DNA of 64,000 bases from Pseudomonas sp. NFR16 (GTDB lineage: Bacteria > Pseudomonadota > Gammaproteobacteria > Pseudomonadales > Pseudomonadaceae): assembly GCF_900108875.1 (NCBI RefSeq), contig NZ_FNYJ01000003.1:83969-147968 (forward strand), given 5' to 3'. A model generated the notes under the pieces. It was not told the origin of the DNA. It did not search any database and saw only the letters and a program-made list of their open reading frames with translations. Below are positions 1 to 8,996 of this stretch, in pieces. The position numbers were made by a program, and so were the translations under genes. Each line of letters begins with the position of its first letter. Positions within the stretch are counted from its first letter, which is position 1.

Positions 1-6
1 GAGGTT

Positions 7-60
7 GAATGCACCGCTGCATTCAGCCGACCTGCGGGAGGTTTGCTCCGCAGGTCGGCT
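7..60 (-). terminator. two adjacent hairpins downstream of the alpha/beta hydrolase gene
   Basis: Two perfect inverted repeats lie back to back: GAATGCA/TGCATTC (7-13 with 18-24) and a 13-bp stem (25-37 with 48-60, arm AGCCGACCTGCGG). They sit just past the stop of the leftward hydrolase gene, so a terminator or 3' mRNA-stabilising role is likely. No clear T-tract follows on the minus strand, so intrinsic termination is not certain. Confidence 0.5.
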
Positions 61-71
61 GCGTCACGGCT

Positions 72-842
72 TCAGGAATACGATGCGGCGTGGTGCGGGT
101 AATCCACCAGACGCGAGCCGATGACCATTTCACTGATCCAGTCGGTCAACAGCGTCGTGTAGGCGTGCTGGCTGGTGTCACTGCTCAGGCCGTGATCAGC
201 GCCATCGAGCAGCCGGTAGGTCAGCGAATGCGCCAGGTCAAAGGCCGTTCGGTAGCTCATCAGCGTCGCATGGGGGACATAGTCGTCCTGCTCGGATTCG
301 ACCAGCAGAACATCACCTTTAAAGTCTTTGCACGCAGCCAGCGCCCGGTTATCCGCCGCAGTCACCGCGGAGCGTCGATAATGGGCCAACTTGTCACGGT
401 CCAGCGCTTGTTTGGGCATGTCCCAATCGGCATCCCAGTACAGCGCCGGCACGCGCAGGGCCAGCCAGCGCACCGGACGCATGCCACTGAGAATGGTCGC
501 CAGGTAACCCCCGTAACTGCTGCCGATCACGGCGATGGCGTTGTTGTCGACCGCCGGATGGCTCGCGAGTCTGTCATACGCCGCCAGCAAGTCTTCCATG
601 CTGTGCTCACGGGAAACCGACGCACGCATTTCATGGGTACGTTCATGTCCGCGCAGATCGAATGTCAGGCACACGCACCCCAGACCGGTGATGTTCTTGG
701 CTCGCGCCAGATCGCGCTGCTGACTGCCGCCCCATCCATGCACGAAAAGAATGCCGGGCATCTTGGCGCCCGGCGTGAGGATCGTGCCGGAGATATGGTC
801 ATCGCTGACGCGAATGTCGATGGTCTCACTGCGTACGGTCAT
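72..842 (-). CDS. alpha/beta hydrolase
   Basis: A 256-aa alpha/beta-hydrolase-fold protein without a signal peptide, so probably cytoplasmic. The oxyanion-loop region FVHGWGGS lies at about residues 33-40. The nucleophile elbow is GSSYGG, with Ser109 as the likely nucleophile. The acid and base are probably in ESEQDDYVPH and DGADHG near the C-terminus. The fold resembles dienelactone-hydrolase or prolyl-oligopeptidase-like hydrolases; the substrate is unknown. I chose the ATG at 842 because translation further upstream would run through the preceding gene. The start overlaps the end of the DUF3182 gene by 17 bases, so the two are probably co-transcribed and translationally coupled. Confidence 0.85.
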   Translation of the reverse strand: MTVRSETIDIRVSDDHISGTILTPGAKMPGILFVHGWGGSQQRDLARAKNITGLGCVCLTFDLRGHERTHEMRASVSREHSMEDLLAAYDRLASHPAVDNNAIAVIGSSYGGYLATILSGMRPVRWLALRVPALYWDADWDMPKQALDRDKLAHYRRSAVTAADNRALAACKDFKGDVLLVESEQDDYVPHATLMSYRTAFDLAHSLTYRLLDGADHGLSSDTSQHAYTTLLTDWISEMVIGSRLVDYPHHAASYS

Positions 843-1947
843 AGGGCTGGACCTGTGTGAATTTGCTGATAAGGCCGACATCCGGATCGTCGCCTTCGTA
901 AAGAACATGAGCGTCGGCGGGCAGCGTGGCTTGTCCGTAGACTTCATGGCTGGAGGCTGAAATACGCTGCAATTGCGGGTCTGCCGCAAAGGCAACCAGC
1001 GCCTCGACCTCCGCTGGACTCGCGCCGCCGATCCGCCACGATTGCTCCAGCACGCCGGAACACACCTGGCCCCGCGCGTTGGTGCCATGCGCAATGTCAT
1101 AGTTGCGGCGCGAGGCCAGGAAGTCAGGAAAACAGTCCAGGGCCGCGCGTTCGTAGCACATCGCCTGCGTCACCGAGCGACGCACGTCCGGATCGAGGTC
1201 GAGCTTGAGCAACGCGTCATAGTCGCCACGCACCAGCCACAATTGCGAGCCGCCATAGACGGTTTCGCCCGCGTTGTCTTCCGTCAGGCTCTGGGTGCCG
1301 TGGTAACTGACGGTCATGCCGGCGACCTGAACCTGTCCGACGCTGTAGGTGATGACGCCGGTCAGGTCCTCCTCGAGCACGAGGCCCCATTCTTCTACTT
1401 CGCGCATGTCTTGCGCGGCAAGGGCCGCGTCAAGCTCTGTTTCGGATGTCACGACCAGTTGGCCACGTCCTGCCGTCGCCAGCACCGGCTTGACCCGCAC
1501 GGGACCGTCCTTGAGCAGCAGACGGCCTGCGCGACGGGCGTCGGCTTCATTGAACACGCTGAAACCGGCCAGTACGGCGTCCGCTGCGTCTTCAAAAAAA
1601 CGATCGGACCAGCCTTCGGGCCGCGAAGTCGCGTCGGTGATCAGGGGGTGGGAGATGGCTTTGGTTGCCATGAACGGGTAATCGATCAACCCACCGAAGA
1701 AGTCGTCGGCCGTGCGAATGTTCAATGCTTCGCCTTGCCGTTTGCCGATCAGCGTGTCGGAAGGGATGTAATAAAGCGCGTGATCTTTGTGCAGCGCAGG
1801 GTCGTAAGCGCCTGCGAAGGTTGCGCCCAGCAGTCTGGCGATGCGATTGCCGAGGGCTTGCTGAACAACGGTTTCATGGGTGGCGAGTTTCTTGTGGGTG
1901 GCCAGCAGAACGACTTCAGACTTAGCAGTGCTGCGTGATTCGCTCAT
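826..1947 (-). CDS. DUF3182 family protein
   Basis: A 373-aa soluble protein that I place in the DUF3182 family, common in pseudomonads and of unknown function. Residues around RVKPVLATAGRGQ, EEWGLVLEEDL and YGGSQLWLVRGDYDALL suggest an ATP-grasp-like core, which is an inference. The ATG at 1947 follows GGGAG at a good distance and was preferred over an ATG 36 codons upstream whose extension does not look coding. It overlaps the downstream alpha/beta hydrolase by 17 bases, so the pair forms an operon. The family's neighbours often include stress-related genes, but nothing here fixes a substrate. Confidence 0.8.
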   Translation of the reverse strand: MSESRSTAKSEVVLLATHKKLATHETVVQQALGNRIARLLGATFAGAYDPALHKDHALYYIPSDTLIGKRQGEALNIRTADDFFGGLIDYPFMATKAISHPLITDATSRPEGWSDRFFEDAADAVLAGFSVFNEADARRAGRLLLKDGPVRVKPVLATAGRGQLVVTSETELDAALAAQDMREVEEWGLVLEEDLTGVITYSVGQVQVAGMTVSYHGTQSLTEDNAGETVYGGSQLWLVRGDYDALLKLDLDPDVRRSVTQAMCYERAALDCFPDFLASRRNYDIAHGTNARGQVCSGVLEQSWRIGGASPAEVEALVAFAADPQLQRISASSHEVYGQATLPADAHVLYEGDDPDVGLISKFTQVQPYDRTQ

Positions 1948-2086
1948 GGGCGAACTCCCTGTTGGCGCGCATATGGCGACGATGCAACCGAGACAATGCA
2001 AAGGACTATTGAGTCCAGCTTGCCGCTGATCAACGTGGTCGAGCGGCATCGGCAAGCCAGACGGGTCTTCAGATTCACCTGCAGCG

Positions 2087-2470
2087 TCAAGCCGCTTTGC
2101 GAATGGCGCTGATCAGTTCCTGCTTGGTCATCGTCGAACGACCGGGGATATTAAGGCCACGCGCCCGCTGCATCAGATCGACCTTGGTCTGTGCATCCAG
2201 TGACTGCCCGCTGGTGTTGCGCGGCGCGCCTTTCTTGGCGGCAACGGCGCGTTTGGCCGAATCCTTGCGGTCGTGGGTTTTGGCGCTGGCGGACTTTTTC
2301 GTTCCAGAGCCGCCTTTCTTTTCGCCGCCGCCGGATTGTTTGTTCACAGTGGCCCAGGCACGCGCTTCGGCTTCACCTTTCGACACGCCTTTTGATTCGT
2401 AGCTGTCTTCAATGTGCGCGGCTTTGCGCTTCTGCTCAGTGGTGTACTTGTCTTTGTTTTGTGTGGGCAT
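2087..2470 (-). CDS. small lysine-rich protein with Rho-N/SAP-like C-terminus
   Basis: A 127-aa basic, low-complexity protein. The N-terminal third (residues 1-50, with SKGVSKGEAEARAWATVNK) matches proteins usually annotated as plasmid stabilisation proteins. The middle is rich in Lys, Ser, Gly and Ala and is probably disordered. The last 35 residues (ARGLNIPGRSTMTKQELISA) form a short helix-extended-helix module like the Rho N-terminal/SAP domain, which binds nucleic acid. The start at 2470 has GGGAGA upstream; an in-frame ATG six codons earlier is less well placed. A nucleic-acid-binding or stress role is inferred, not shown. Confidence 0.75.
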   Translation of the reverse strand: MPTQNKDKYTTEQKRKAAHIEDSYESKGVSKGEAEARAWATVNKQSGGGEKKGGSGTKKSASAKTHDRKDSAKRAVAAKKGAPRNTSGQSLDAQTKVDLMQRARGLNIPGRSTMTKQELISAIRKAA

Positions 2471-2561
2471 TTTCAGTCTCCCATTCATTTCGATGCGGCG
2501 CGCGTGCTGCGCCGCCCATGACGTATGAAGAGCATCGGGCCACGTAGTTCCTCGGCGCTGA

Positions 2562-2990
2562 TCAGTGGTCAGCGTTCTGACCAGCCATCTGCCGCGCCGC
2601 GTCGGCTTCGCATTCAGGGAATGGCTTGGTGTGATCCGCTTCTTCGCGGTCGCCCATCGCCTTGTACTTCTTGCGCAATTCGTGCAGCTCTTTTTGATCG
2701 AGATTGTCCAGGCTCAGTACGGCGTTCTGCGCGTCTTTGGTGACGCGCAGCAGCTCATCGATCTTGATGTGCAGTTGATCGGTGTCGCGGTTTTGAGTGT
2801 TCTGAATGAGGAACACCATCAGGAACGTGATGATGGTGGTGGAGGTGTTGATGATCAGCTGCCAAGTGTCATTGAAATGAAACAGCGGCCCGGTCGCCGC
2901 CCACACGCAGATCAAAAACACAGCGACGAGGAAGGTCCGAGGGCTGCCGGTCCATTTCGACAGCGCCTGCGCGAACTTGGAGAATGTCAT
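2562..2990 (-). CDS. low-affinity iron permease family protein
   Basis: A 142-aa inner-membrane protein with two predicted membrane segments at about residues 19-38 (FLVAVFLICVWAATGPLF) and 43-62 (WQLIINTSTTIITFLMVFLI). A conserved cytoplasmic stretch QNTQNRDTDQLHIKIDELLR follows, then a charged C-terminal tail. This is the typical layout of the bacterial family related to the yeast low-affinity iron permease. Actual iron transport by bacterial members is poorly established. The gene stands alone on the minus strand; no Fur box was seen upstream. Confidence 0.8.
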   Translation of the reverse strand: MTFSKFAQALSKWTGSPRTFLVAVFLICVWAATGPLFHFNDTWQLIINTSTTIITFLMVFLIQNTQNRDTDQLHIKIDELLRVTKDAQNAVLSLDNLDQKELHELRKKYKAMGDREEADHTKPFPECEADAARQMAGQNADH

Positions 2991-3083
2991 TGCCGGTGTC
3001 CTTAACGTTGAAAAGAGATATCCAATTGACCACGGTGGGCTGTTGAAATTTCTTCTTACAAAATGAAATCGGCGTGCAGGGCT

Positions 3084-3863
3084 TCAGCTCCAGCCGAAGA
3101 CATCCTTGGCGTTCTCGGTGCTGGCCTGCGCCAATCGCTGCGGCGTTACCTTCAGCCACTCCGAGAGCGCCATGCAGATGTCAGGCAAATGCTCCGGACT
3201 GTTGCGCTGGCCGGGGTACATGGCAGGCGCCATGTCGGGAGAATCGGTTTCCAGCACCACGCTGCTCAAGGGCAACTCGGCAATGACACGGTGCATGCGC
3301 AGGGCTTGTGGCCAGGTCGCAGCGCCGCCGAGCCCGAGCCTGAAACCCAGCTTGATGTATTCCTTCGCTTCCTCCCGACTGCCCGCAAACGCATGGACGA
3401 TGCCATTGCGTCTGAGCTTGAAGCGCTTGAGCGCGGCAATCGTGTCGGCGTGACTGCGACGCACGTGCAACAGCACCGGCAGGTCGAAGTCGGCGGCCAT
3501 TTGCAGCTGGGCGTCGAACAGGCGCTGTTGCTGCTGGCGGTCCAGCGATTCGACGTAGTAATCCAGGCCGATCTCGCCCACGGCGCACAGTTTGGGATGC
3601 CCGGCCAGATGCGCCAGCCTGTCGCGAAGGTCTTGAAGATGTTCCGGACGATGCTCGTTCAGGTAAATCGGGTGCAAGCCCAGCGCGGCGTAAACCCCTG
3701 GCTCGCGCAACGCCAGATCCCACACCCGCTGCAGATTGCGCTGATAGACGCCAAGCACCACGAGCCGCTCCACGCCCAATTGGCGGCAGTGGTCGAGCAC
3801 GCGTGCCCGATCGGCGTCGAAGTCGTCGAAATCAAGGTGCGTGTGGGTGTCGATCAGCTTCAC
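3084..3863 (-). CDS. TatD family metal-dependent hydrolase
   Basis: A 259-aa TIM-barrel metallohydrolase of the TatD family (YjjV-like). The metal-binding motif DTHTHLDF is at the N-terminus. GEIGLDYY, LLHVRRSHADT, VHAFAGS and ETDSPDMAP carry the other expected metal ligands. Members act as 3'-5' DNA exonucleases or deoxyribonucleases; the substrate of this paralogue is unknown. The gene starts 2 bases after the end of fruR, so the two are probably in one transcript. The length is typical for the family. Confidence 0.88.
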   Translation of the reverse strand: MKLIDTHTHLDFDDFDADRARVLDHCRQLGVERLVVLGVYQRNLQRVWDLALREPGVYAALGLHPIYLNEHRPEHLQDLRDRLAHLAGHPKLCAVGEIGLDYYVESLDRQQQQRLFDAQLQMAADFDLPVLLHVRRSHADTIAALKRFKLRRNGIVHAFAGSREEAKEYIKLGFRLGLGGAATWPQALRMHRVIAELPLSSVVLETDSPDMAPAMYPGQRNSPEHLPDICMALSEWLKVTPQRLAQASTENAKDVFGWS

Positions 3864-3865
3864 GC

Positions 3866-4861
3866 TCAGGCCTCGTGAATGCGATGCTTGAAGGTCCGCA
3901 CGATGGCGTGCACGCCAGGTTCGTACTGATCCTGCTCGACCGCCGACAGCGCCAGCGCGAGCGCCTTTTCTGCGATCAGGTGATGCTGCTGGGCCATGGC
4001 GTTGACCGGTAGCGGCAGGAAATCGAGCAACTGCGTGTCACCGAACGTCCCCAGATGCAGTTGATCGGGATTGAGCCGACGCTGATGCAGCAGATCGAAG
4101 ACGCCCTGCAACAGAACATAGGACGTGGTGATCAGCGCATCAGGGAAGTAGCCAAGCCGGTCCAGCATGTCACTGGCCAGTTGCAGGCCACATGCGCGAC
4201 TGAAGGCCTCGCCGTGTTCGATGATGACTGAGCCGGTGAAGCCGTCCAGCGCATCCTCGAAACCGCCGGCCCGCGCCTGACTGACGCTCAGTTCTGGCCG
4301 TGCGCCGATCAAGGCAATGTGCCGTGGCCGGGTTTCCAGCAGGCTGCGGGTCAATTGCTGACTGGCGTCGTGGTCGTCGCTGACCACCGAGCAGAAGTGT
4401 GCCGGGTCCATCTCCCGGTCGATGGCGATGACCGGGGTGCCTTGCTGCTGCAGCGCACGGTAGCTGTCGTCGCTGGCGGGCAGACAACTGGCGACGAATA
4501 ATGCATCGCAGCGCCGGGCACGAAACAGCTGCAACAACTGCAATTCGCTGATGGGATCATCGTCGGAACTGGCGATGAGCAACTGGTAACCGCGAGCACG
4601 AGCGCCTTGCTCCAGTTGCTTGGCGATGCGCGCGTAGCTGGGGTTTTCCAGATCGGGCAGGATGAAGCCCAGAGTGCGTGTGTGGCGACTGCGAAGGCCC
4701 GCCGCCTGTGGGTTGGGGCGGAAGCCATGCGCCTCGACCACCGCTTGTACGCGTTCGACCGTTGCATTGCTGATGCGCTGCTGTTCGGCCTTGCCGTTGA
4801 TCACGTAGCTGGCCGTGGTCACGGAGACACCCGCCAGACGCGCAATATCACTGAGTTTCAA
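3866..4861 (-). CDS. fruR: fructose operon regulator FruR/Cra (LacI family)
   Basis: A 331-aa LacI/GalR regulator. The N-terminal helix-turn-helix KLSDIARLAGVSVTTASYV is followed by a hinge and a periplasmic-binding-type effector domain closely resembling Cra of enteric bacteria (VINGKAEQQRIS, GFILPDLENPSYARIA, LPELSVS-like segment). In Pseudomonas putida the effector is fructose-1-phosphate, which releases the repressor from the fruBKA promoter; this is family knowledge. I chose TTG at 4861 because AAAGGA lies 9 bases upstream and the protein then begins (M)KLSDIARL as in homologues. ATG codons further upstream are too close to, or beyond, this ribosome site. It is divergent from fruB. Confidence 0.93.
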   Translation of the reverse strand: MKLSDIARLAGVSVTTASYVINGKAEQQRISNATVERVQAVVEAHGFRPNPQAAGLRSRHTRTLGFILPDLENPSYARIAKQLEQGARARGYQLLIASSDDDPISELQLLQLFRARRCDALFVASCLPASDDSYRALQQQGTPVIAIDREMDPAHFCSVVSDDHDASQQLTRSLLETRPRHIALIGARPELSVSQARAGGFEDALDGFTGSVIIEHGEAFSRACGLQLASDMLDRLGYFPDALITTSYVLLQGVFDLLHQRRLNPDQLHLGTFGDTQLLDFLPLPVNAMAQQHHLIAEKALALALSAVEQDQYEPGVHAIVRTFKHRIHEA

Positions 4862-5040
4862 GCCGAACATTCCTTTTGTCATTGGCAGGGTGCCGAGATT
4901 TTCACCCATTCGTGGGCATCATTACAGCAGACCGTCGTCAGGATTGAAGCTACAGGGTTTTTGAAGACTCTTCCTACATCATTCGACCAGCTGAGCTTCA
5001 AACTCCCGAGATTATCGAGTAACGTGCGCGGCGAATCAGA

Positions 5041-5052
5041 TTAAACGATTCA
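5041..5052. promoter_or_regulatory. FruR/Cra operator
   Basis: TTAAACGATTCA lies between the divergent fruR and fruBKA genes. It is one or two bases away from the palindromic Cra core described upstream of fruB in P. putida (T(G/T)AAACGTTTCA). It is the best match in the 319-bp fruR-fruB gap and lies 129 bp before the fruB start. Confidence 0.75.
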
Positions 5053-5139
5053 GCATGCGTGTTTATTGCTGAAAACAGGTAAAACTTCGGTGTCCGTACC
5101 GATGTCGATTGAAGCGCCCGGTCACGATGCCCGGTCTAC

Positions 5140-5147
5140 AACAAGAA
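5140..5147 (+). promoter_or_regulatory. possible Crc/Hfq A-rich target in the fruB leader
   Basis: AACAAGAA, inside ACAACAAGAA, fits the AANAANAA pattern bound by Hfq with Crc in pseudomonads during catabolite repression. It lies about 33 bases upstream of the fruB ATG, in what should be the untranslated leader. Such sites are usually close to the ribosome site, so the position is plausible but slightly far. Confidence 0.4.
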
Positions 5148-5180
5148 TCACGCGCACCGTGCGCGGCACAGGAGAACGGC

Positions 5181-8042
5181 ATGCTCGAACTCACCGTTGA
5201 GCAAATTTCCATGGATCAGTCGGCCGCGGACAAACCCGCCGCGCTGCAACTGCTGGCCGATCGACTGGTCGCAGACGGACTGGTCGCCGAAGGCTATCTG
5301 CAGGGCCTGCAAGCGCGCGAGCAGCAGGGTTCGACCTTCCTCGGTCAAGGCATCGCGATCCCCCACGGCACGCCACAGACCCGCGATCAGGTGTTCGCCA
5401 CCGGCGTGCGTCTGATGCAGTTTCCCCAAGGCGTGGACTGGGGCGAGGGGCAAACCGTTTATCTGGCCATCGGCATCGCGGCGAAATCCGACGAACATCT
5501 GCGCTTGCTGCAATTACTGACCCGAGCACTGGGCGAGACCGACCTGGGCGAAGCCCTGCGTCAGGCGAAAACGCCTGAGGCTTTGCTTGGCCTGCTGCAA
5601 GGTGCTCCGCAGGAATTGGCCCTGGACGCGCAGATGATCAGCCTCGGCGCCTCCGTGGACGATTTCGAAGAGCTGGTATGGCGCGGTGCCAGGTTGTTGC
5701 GCCGCGCGGAGTGCGTCAACAATGGTTTCGCTGCCGTCTTGCAGCAAGTCGAGCCATTGCCCTTGGGCGAGGGATTGTGGTGGTTGCACAGTGAGCAAAT
5801 GGTCAACAAACCGGGCCTGGCGTTCGTCACGCCGGACAAGCCGATGCGTCATCTCGGTCAGCCACTCACCGGACTGTTTTGCCTCGCCAGCCTGGGCGAA
5901 TCCCATCAGGCGCTGCTCGAGCGCCTCTGTGCGTTGTTGATCGAGGGTCGGGGTCATGAACTCGGCCAGGCGACCAGCAGCCGTGCCGTGCTCCAGGCGC
6001 TGGGTGGCGACGTTCCGCCAGACTGGCCGAGCGAGCGGGTGCTGCTGGCGAACGCCCATGGCCTGCACGCCCGCCCGGCGAAGATCCTTGCGCAGTTGGC
6101 CAAAGGATTCAAGGGAGACATCCGCGTGCGCGTGGTGGACGCCGGCGAGAACCCGGTGTCGGCCAAAAGCCTGAGCAAATTGCTGAGCCTGGGCGTAAGG
6201 CGTGGACAGCTGCTTGAGTTCATCGTCGAACCGACGATCGCGACCGATGCCTTGCCTGCACTGATCGGCGCGGTTCTCGAAGGGCTGGGCGAAGAGGTCG
6301 AGCCTTTCGCGACCCAAAGCGCGCCGACGCCGATGTCCGCCGTCATCGAAAAGTCACGAGTCGCGCCCGCCGCTGGTGCGCAGATCCAGGCCGTCGCCGC
6401 CGCGCCGGGCATTGCCGTGGGACCCGCCCATGTGCACGTGCTGCCGGTGTTCGAGTATCCGTTGCAGGGCGAGTCCTACAGTGTCGAGCGCGAACGGCTA
6501 CACACAGCACTGGCTCAGGTGCGTGCTGACATCGAACAACTCATTGAGCGCAGCACGGCGAAAGCCATTCGGGAAATTTTCATCACGCATCAGGAAATGC
6601 TCGCCGACCCGGAACTGGTGGACGCCGTTTCTCTGCGGATGAAGGAAGGCGAGAGCGCGGCGGCCGCGTGGATGAGCGTCATCGACGATGCCGCTCGGCA
6701 ACAGGAACAACTCAAAGATGTATTGCTGGCCGAGCGAGCTGCCGACCTGCGTGACGTCGGACGCCGGGTACTGGCGCAGCTCTGCGGCGTCGACGATCTG
6801 GTCGAACCCGATGAACCCTACATCCTGGTCATGGATGAAGTCGGGCCTTCCGATGTGGCGCGGCTTGATCCGGTGCGAGTGGCAGGCATTCTTACCGCAC
6901 GAGGTGGCGCCACGGCTCACAGCGCCATCGTTGCCCGGGCGCTGGGTATTCCGGCGCTGGTGGGCGCGGGCGATTCGGTGCTGCTGATCAAGTCCGGTAC
7001 GACGCTGCTGATTGATGGCCAGCGTGGTCGTCTCGACGTCGCCCCGGATGAGCCGACGCTGCAGCGCGCCTTGCTCGACCGCGACACCCGCGATCAGCGG
7101 CTCAAGGCCGCGGCCGCATTGCGCATGGAGCCGGCGATCACCCGGGACGGTCATGCCGTGGAAGTCTTCGCCAATATCGGCGACAGCGCAGGCACGCCGG
7201 CGGCAGTGGAGCAGGGCGCCGAAGGCATCGGCCTGTTGCGCACCGAATTGCTGTTCATGGCGCACAGCAGCGCGCCCGATGAGGCCACGCAAGAGGCCGA
7301 ATACCGGCGTGTGCTCGACGACCTGCAAGGGCGGCCGCTGGTGGTGCGCACGCTGGATGTCGGTGGCGACAAGCCGCTGCCGTACTGGCCGATCGACAAG
7401 GAAGAGAATCCGTTTCTCGGCGTGCGCGGCATACGCCTGACCCTGCAACGGCCGGACATCATGGAAAGCCAGCTGCGGGCGTTGCTGCGCGCTGCCGATA
7501 ACCGGCCGCTGCGGATCATGTTTCCAATGGTCGGCACGGTCGAGGAGTGGCGCCAGGCCCGGGACATGACCGAGCGGCTGCGTGCGCAAATCCCGGTCAG
7601 CGACTTGCAACTGGGGATCATGATCGAGGTGCCGTCGGCGGCGTTGCTGGCGCCGGTGCTGGCAGCGGAAGTGGACTTTTTCAGCGTCGGCACCAACGAC
7701 CTGACGCAATACACCCTAGCCATCGATCGGGGTCATCCGACCCTGTCCGCCCAGGCCGACGGCTTGCACCCGGCGGTTCTGCAACTGATCGACATCACCG
7801 TTCGCGCAGCCCACGCCCATGGCAAATGGGTCGGTGTGTGCGGCGAACTGGCGGCCGACCCGTTGGCCGTGCCCGTTCTGGTGGGGCTGGGCGTGGATGA
7901 ATTGAGTGTCGCGGCGCGCAGTGTGGGCGAAGTCAAAGCCTGCGTCCGTGATTTGAATGTGGCCGATGCCCGGCGACTGGCGCAGGCCGCGCTGGCGGTC
8001 GGCAGCGCGGCGCAAGTGCGTGCCCTCGTGGAGGGGCTGTAA
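5181..8042 (+). CDS. fruB: fructose PTS multiphosphoryl transfer protein (EIIA-HPr-EI fusion)
   Basis: A 953-aa cytoplasmic fusion that carries phosphate from phosphoenolpyruvate to the fructose permease. EIIA(Fru) occupies about residues 1-145, with phospho-His62 in GIAIPHGT. HPr is at about 283-375, with His296 in HGLHARPA. Enzyme I covers about 400-953, with phospho-His580 in RGGATAHSAI and a C-terminal PEP-binding barrel (FFSVGTNDLTQY, GVCGELAADP). The ATG at 5181 follows AGGAG; an earlier in-frame ATG at 5109 has no good ribosome site. The stop overlaps the fruK start (TAATG), indicating translational coupling. Regulation by FruR is expected from the operator upstream. Confidence 0.96.
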   Translation: MLELTVEQISMDQSAADKPAALQLLADRLVADGLVAEGYLQGLQAREQQGSTFLGQGIAIPHGTPQTRDQVFATGVRLMQFPQGVDWGEGQTVYLAIGIAAKSDEHLRLLQLLTRALGETDLGEALRQAKTPEALLGLLQGAPQELALDAQMISLGASVDDFEELVWRGARLLRRAECVNNGFAAVLQQVEPLPLGEGLWWLHSEQMVNKPGLAFVTPDKPMRHLGQPLTGLFCLASLGESHQALLERLCALLIEGRGHELGQATSSRAVLQALGGDVPPDWPSERVLLANAHGLHARPAKILAQLAKGFKGDIRVRVVDAGENPVSAKSLSKLLSLGVRRGQLLEFIVEPTIATDALPALIGAVLEGLGEEVEPFATQSAPTPMSAVIEKSRVAPAAGAQIQAVAAAPGIAVGPAHVHVLPVFEYPLQGESYSVERERLHTALAQVRADIEQLIERSTAKAIREIFITHQEMLADPELVDAVSLRMKEGESAAAAWMSVIDDAARQQEQLKDVLLAERAADLRDVGRRVLAQLCGVDDLVEPDEPYILVMDEVGPSDVARLDPVRVAGILTARGGATAHSAIVARALGIPALVGAGDSVLLIKSGTTLLIDGQRGRLDVAPDEPTLQRALLDRDTRDQRLKAAAALRMEPAITRDGHAVEVFANIGDSAGTPAAVEQGAEGIGLLRTELLFMAHSSAPDEATQEAEYRRVLDDLQGRPLVVRTLDVGGDKPLPYWPIDKEENPFLGVRGIRLTLQRPDIMESQLRALLRAADNRPLRIMFPMVGTVEEWRQARDMTERLRAQIPVSDLQLGIMIEVPSAALLAPVLAAEVDFFSVGTNDLTQYTLAIDRGHPTLSAQADGLHPAVLQLIDITVRAAHAHGKWVGVCGELAADPLAVPVLVGLGVDELSVAARSVGEVKACVRDLNVADARRLAQAALAVGSAAQVRALVEGL

Positions 8043-8980
8043 TGGCGAAAATTCTGACATTGACCATGAACCCGGCGCTGGACCTGACCGTCCAGCTGGG
8101 CCCGCTGCACGTCGGCCAGGTCAACCGCAGCGAAGCCATGCTCTGCCACGCGGCGGGCAAAGGCATCAACGTCGCTCAAGTGCTGGCCGATCTCGGGCAT
8201 GAGCTGACCGTTGCGGGCTTTCTGGGCGTCGACAACCAGCAGCCGTTCGAAACGCTGTTCGCCAGGCGCGGGTTCGTCGATGAGTTCGTGCGGGTGCCGG
8301 GCGAAACCCGCAGCAACATCAAACTGGCCGAAAGCAGCGGCCGGATCACTGACCTGAACGGCCCAGGCCCGGTCGTGAGCGAGCAGGCGCAGCAGGCCCT
8401 GGCGACCCGCATCGAACAGATTGCCAGCGATTTCGACGTTGTCGTCGTGGCGGGCAGTCTGCCCCGTGGCGTCGATGCGCAGTGGCTCAAAAACCTGTTG
8501 CTGCGCCTCAATGCGCTGGGCCTGAAAGTCGCGCTGGACACCAGCGGCGAAGCGCTGCGCGCGGGGCTGGAGGCATCGCCCTGGATGATCAAACCCAACA
8601 CTGAGGAGCTGGCCGACGCGCTCGATGCGCCGATCATCTCCATTGCGGCCCAGGCGCAGGCTGCCGCTGCGTTGCGTCAGCGCGGCATCGAACACGTGGT
8701 CATCTCTCAAGGCTCGGAAGGCGTGCACTGGTTCAGCGCTAACGTCGCGCTTCAGGCTTTGCCCCCCAAGGTCAGCGTGGCAAGCACGGTCGGCGCCGGG
8801 GATTCGCTGCTCGCCGGGATGGTTCACGGCCTGCTCAGCGCCCACAAGCCCGAGCAGACCTTGCGCACGGCGACGGCCATTGCGGCGATGGCGGTGACGC
8901 AGATCGGCTTCGGCATCAACGACACTGTTCAGCTCAAACGGCTGGAAAGCGGCGTCAGCGTACGCACCCTGACCGCATGA
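8042..8980 (+). CDS. fruK: 1-phosphofructokinase
   Basis: A 312-aa PfkB-family sugar kinase that converts fructose-1-phosphate to fructose-1,6-bisphosphate. The N-terminus ILTLTMNPALDLT and GKGINVAQVL (residues 40-49) are typical. The anion-hole and catalytic motif TVGAGDSLLAG has the catalytic Asp254. The start overlaps the fruB stop by one base, and fruA follows 16 bases after the stop. By removing fructose-1-phosphate it would also lower the FruR inducer. Length and motifs are normal for the family. Confidence 0.96.
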   Translation: MAKILTLTMNPALDLTVQLGPLHVGQVNRSEAMLCHAAGKGINVAQVLADLGHELTVAGFLGVDNQQPFETLFARRGFVDEFVRVPGETRSNIKLAESSGRITDLNGPGPVVSEQAQQALATRIEQIASDFDVVVVAGSLPRGVDAQWLKNLLLRLNALGLKVALDTSGEALRAGLEASPWMIKPNTEELADALDAPIISIAAQAQAAAALRQRGIEHVVISQGSEGVHWFSANVALQALPPKVSVASTVGAGDSLLAGMVHGLLSAHKPEQTLRTATAIAAMAVTQIGFGINDTVQLKRLESGVSVRTLTA

Positions 8981-8996
8981 CAAGAGAGGAAGTGTG

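Noticed and set aside
9..860. 283-aa plus-strand reading frame
   Set aside because: Antisense to the alpha/beta hydrolase gene; no ribosome site and a composition typical of the GC-rich shadow frame.
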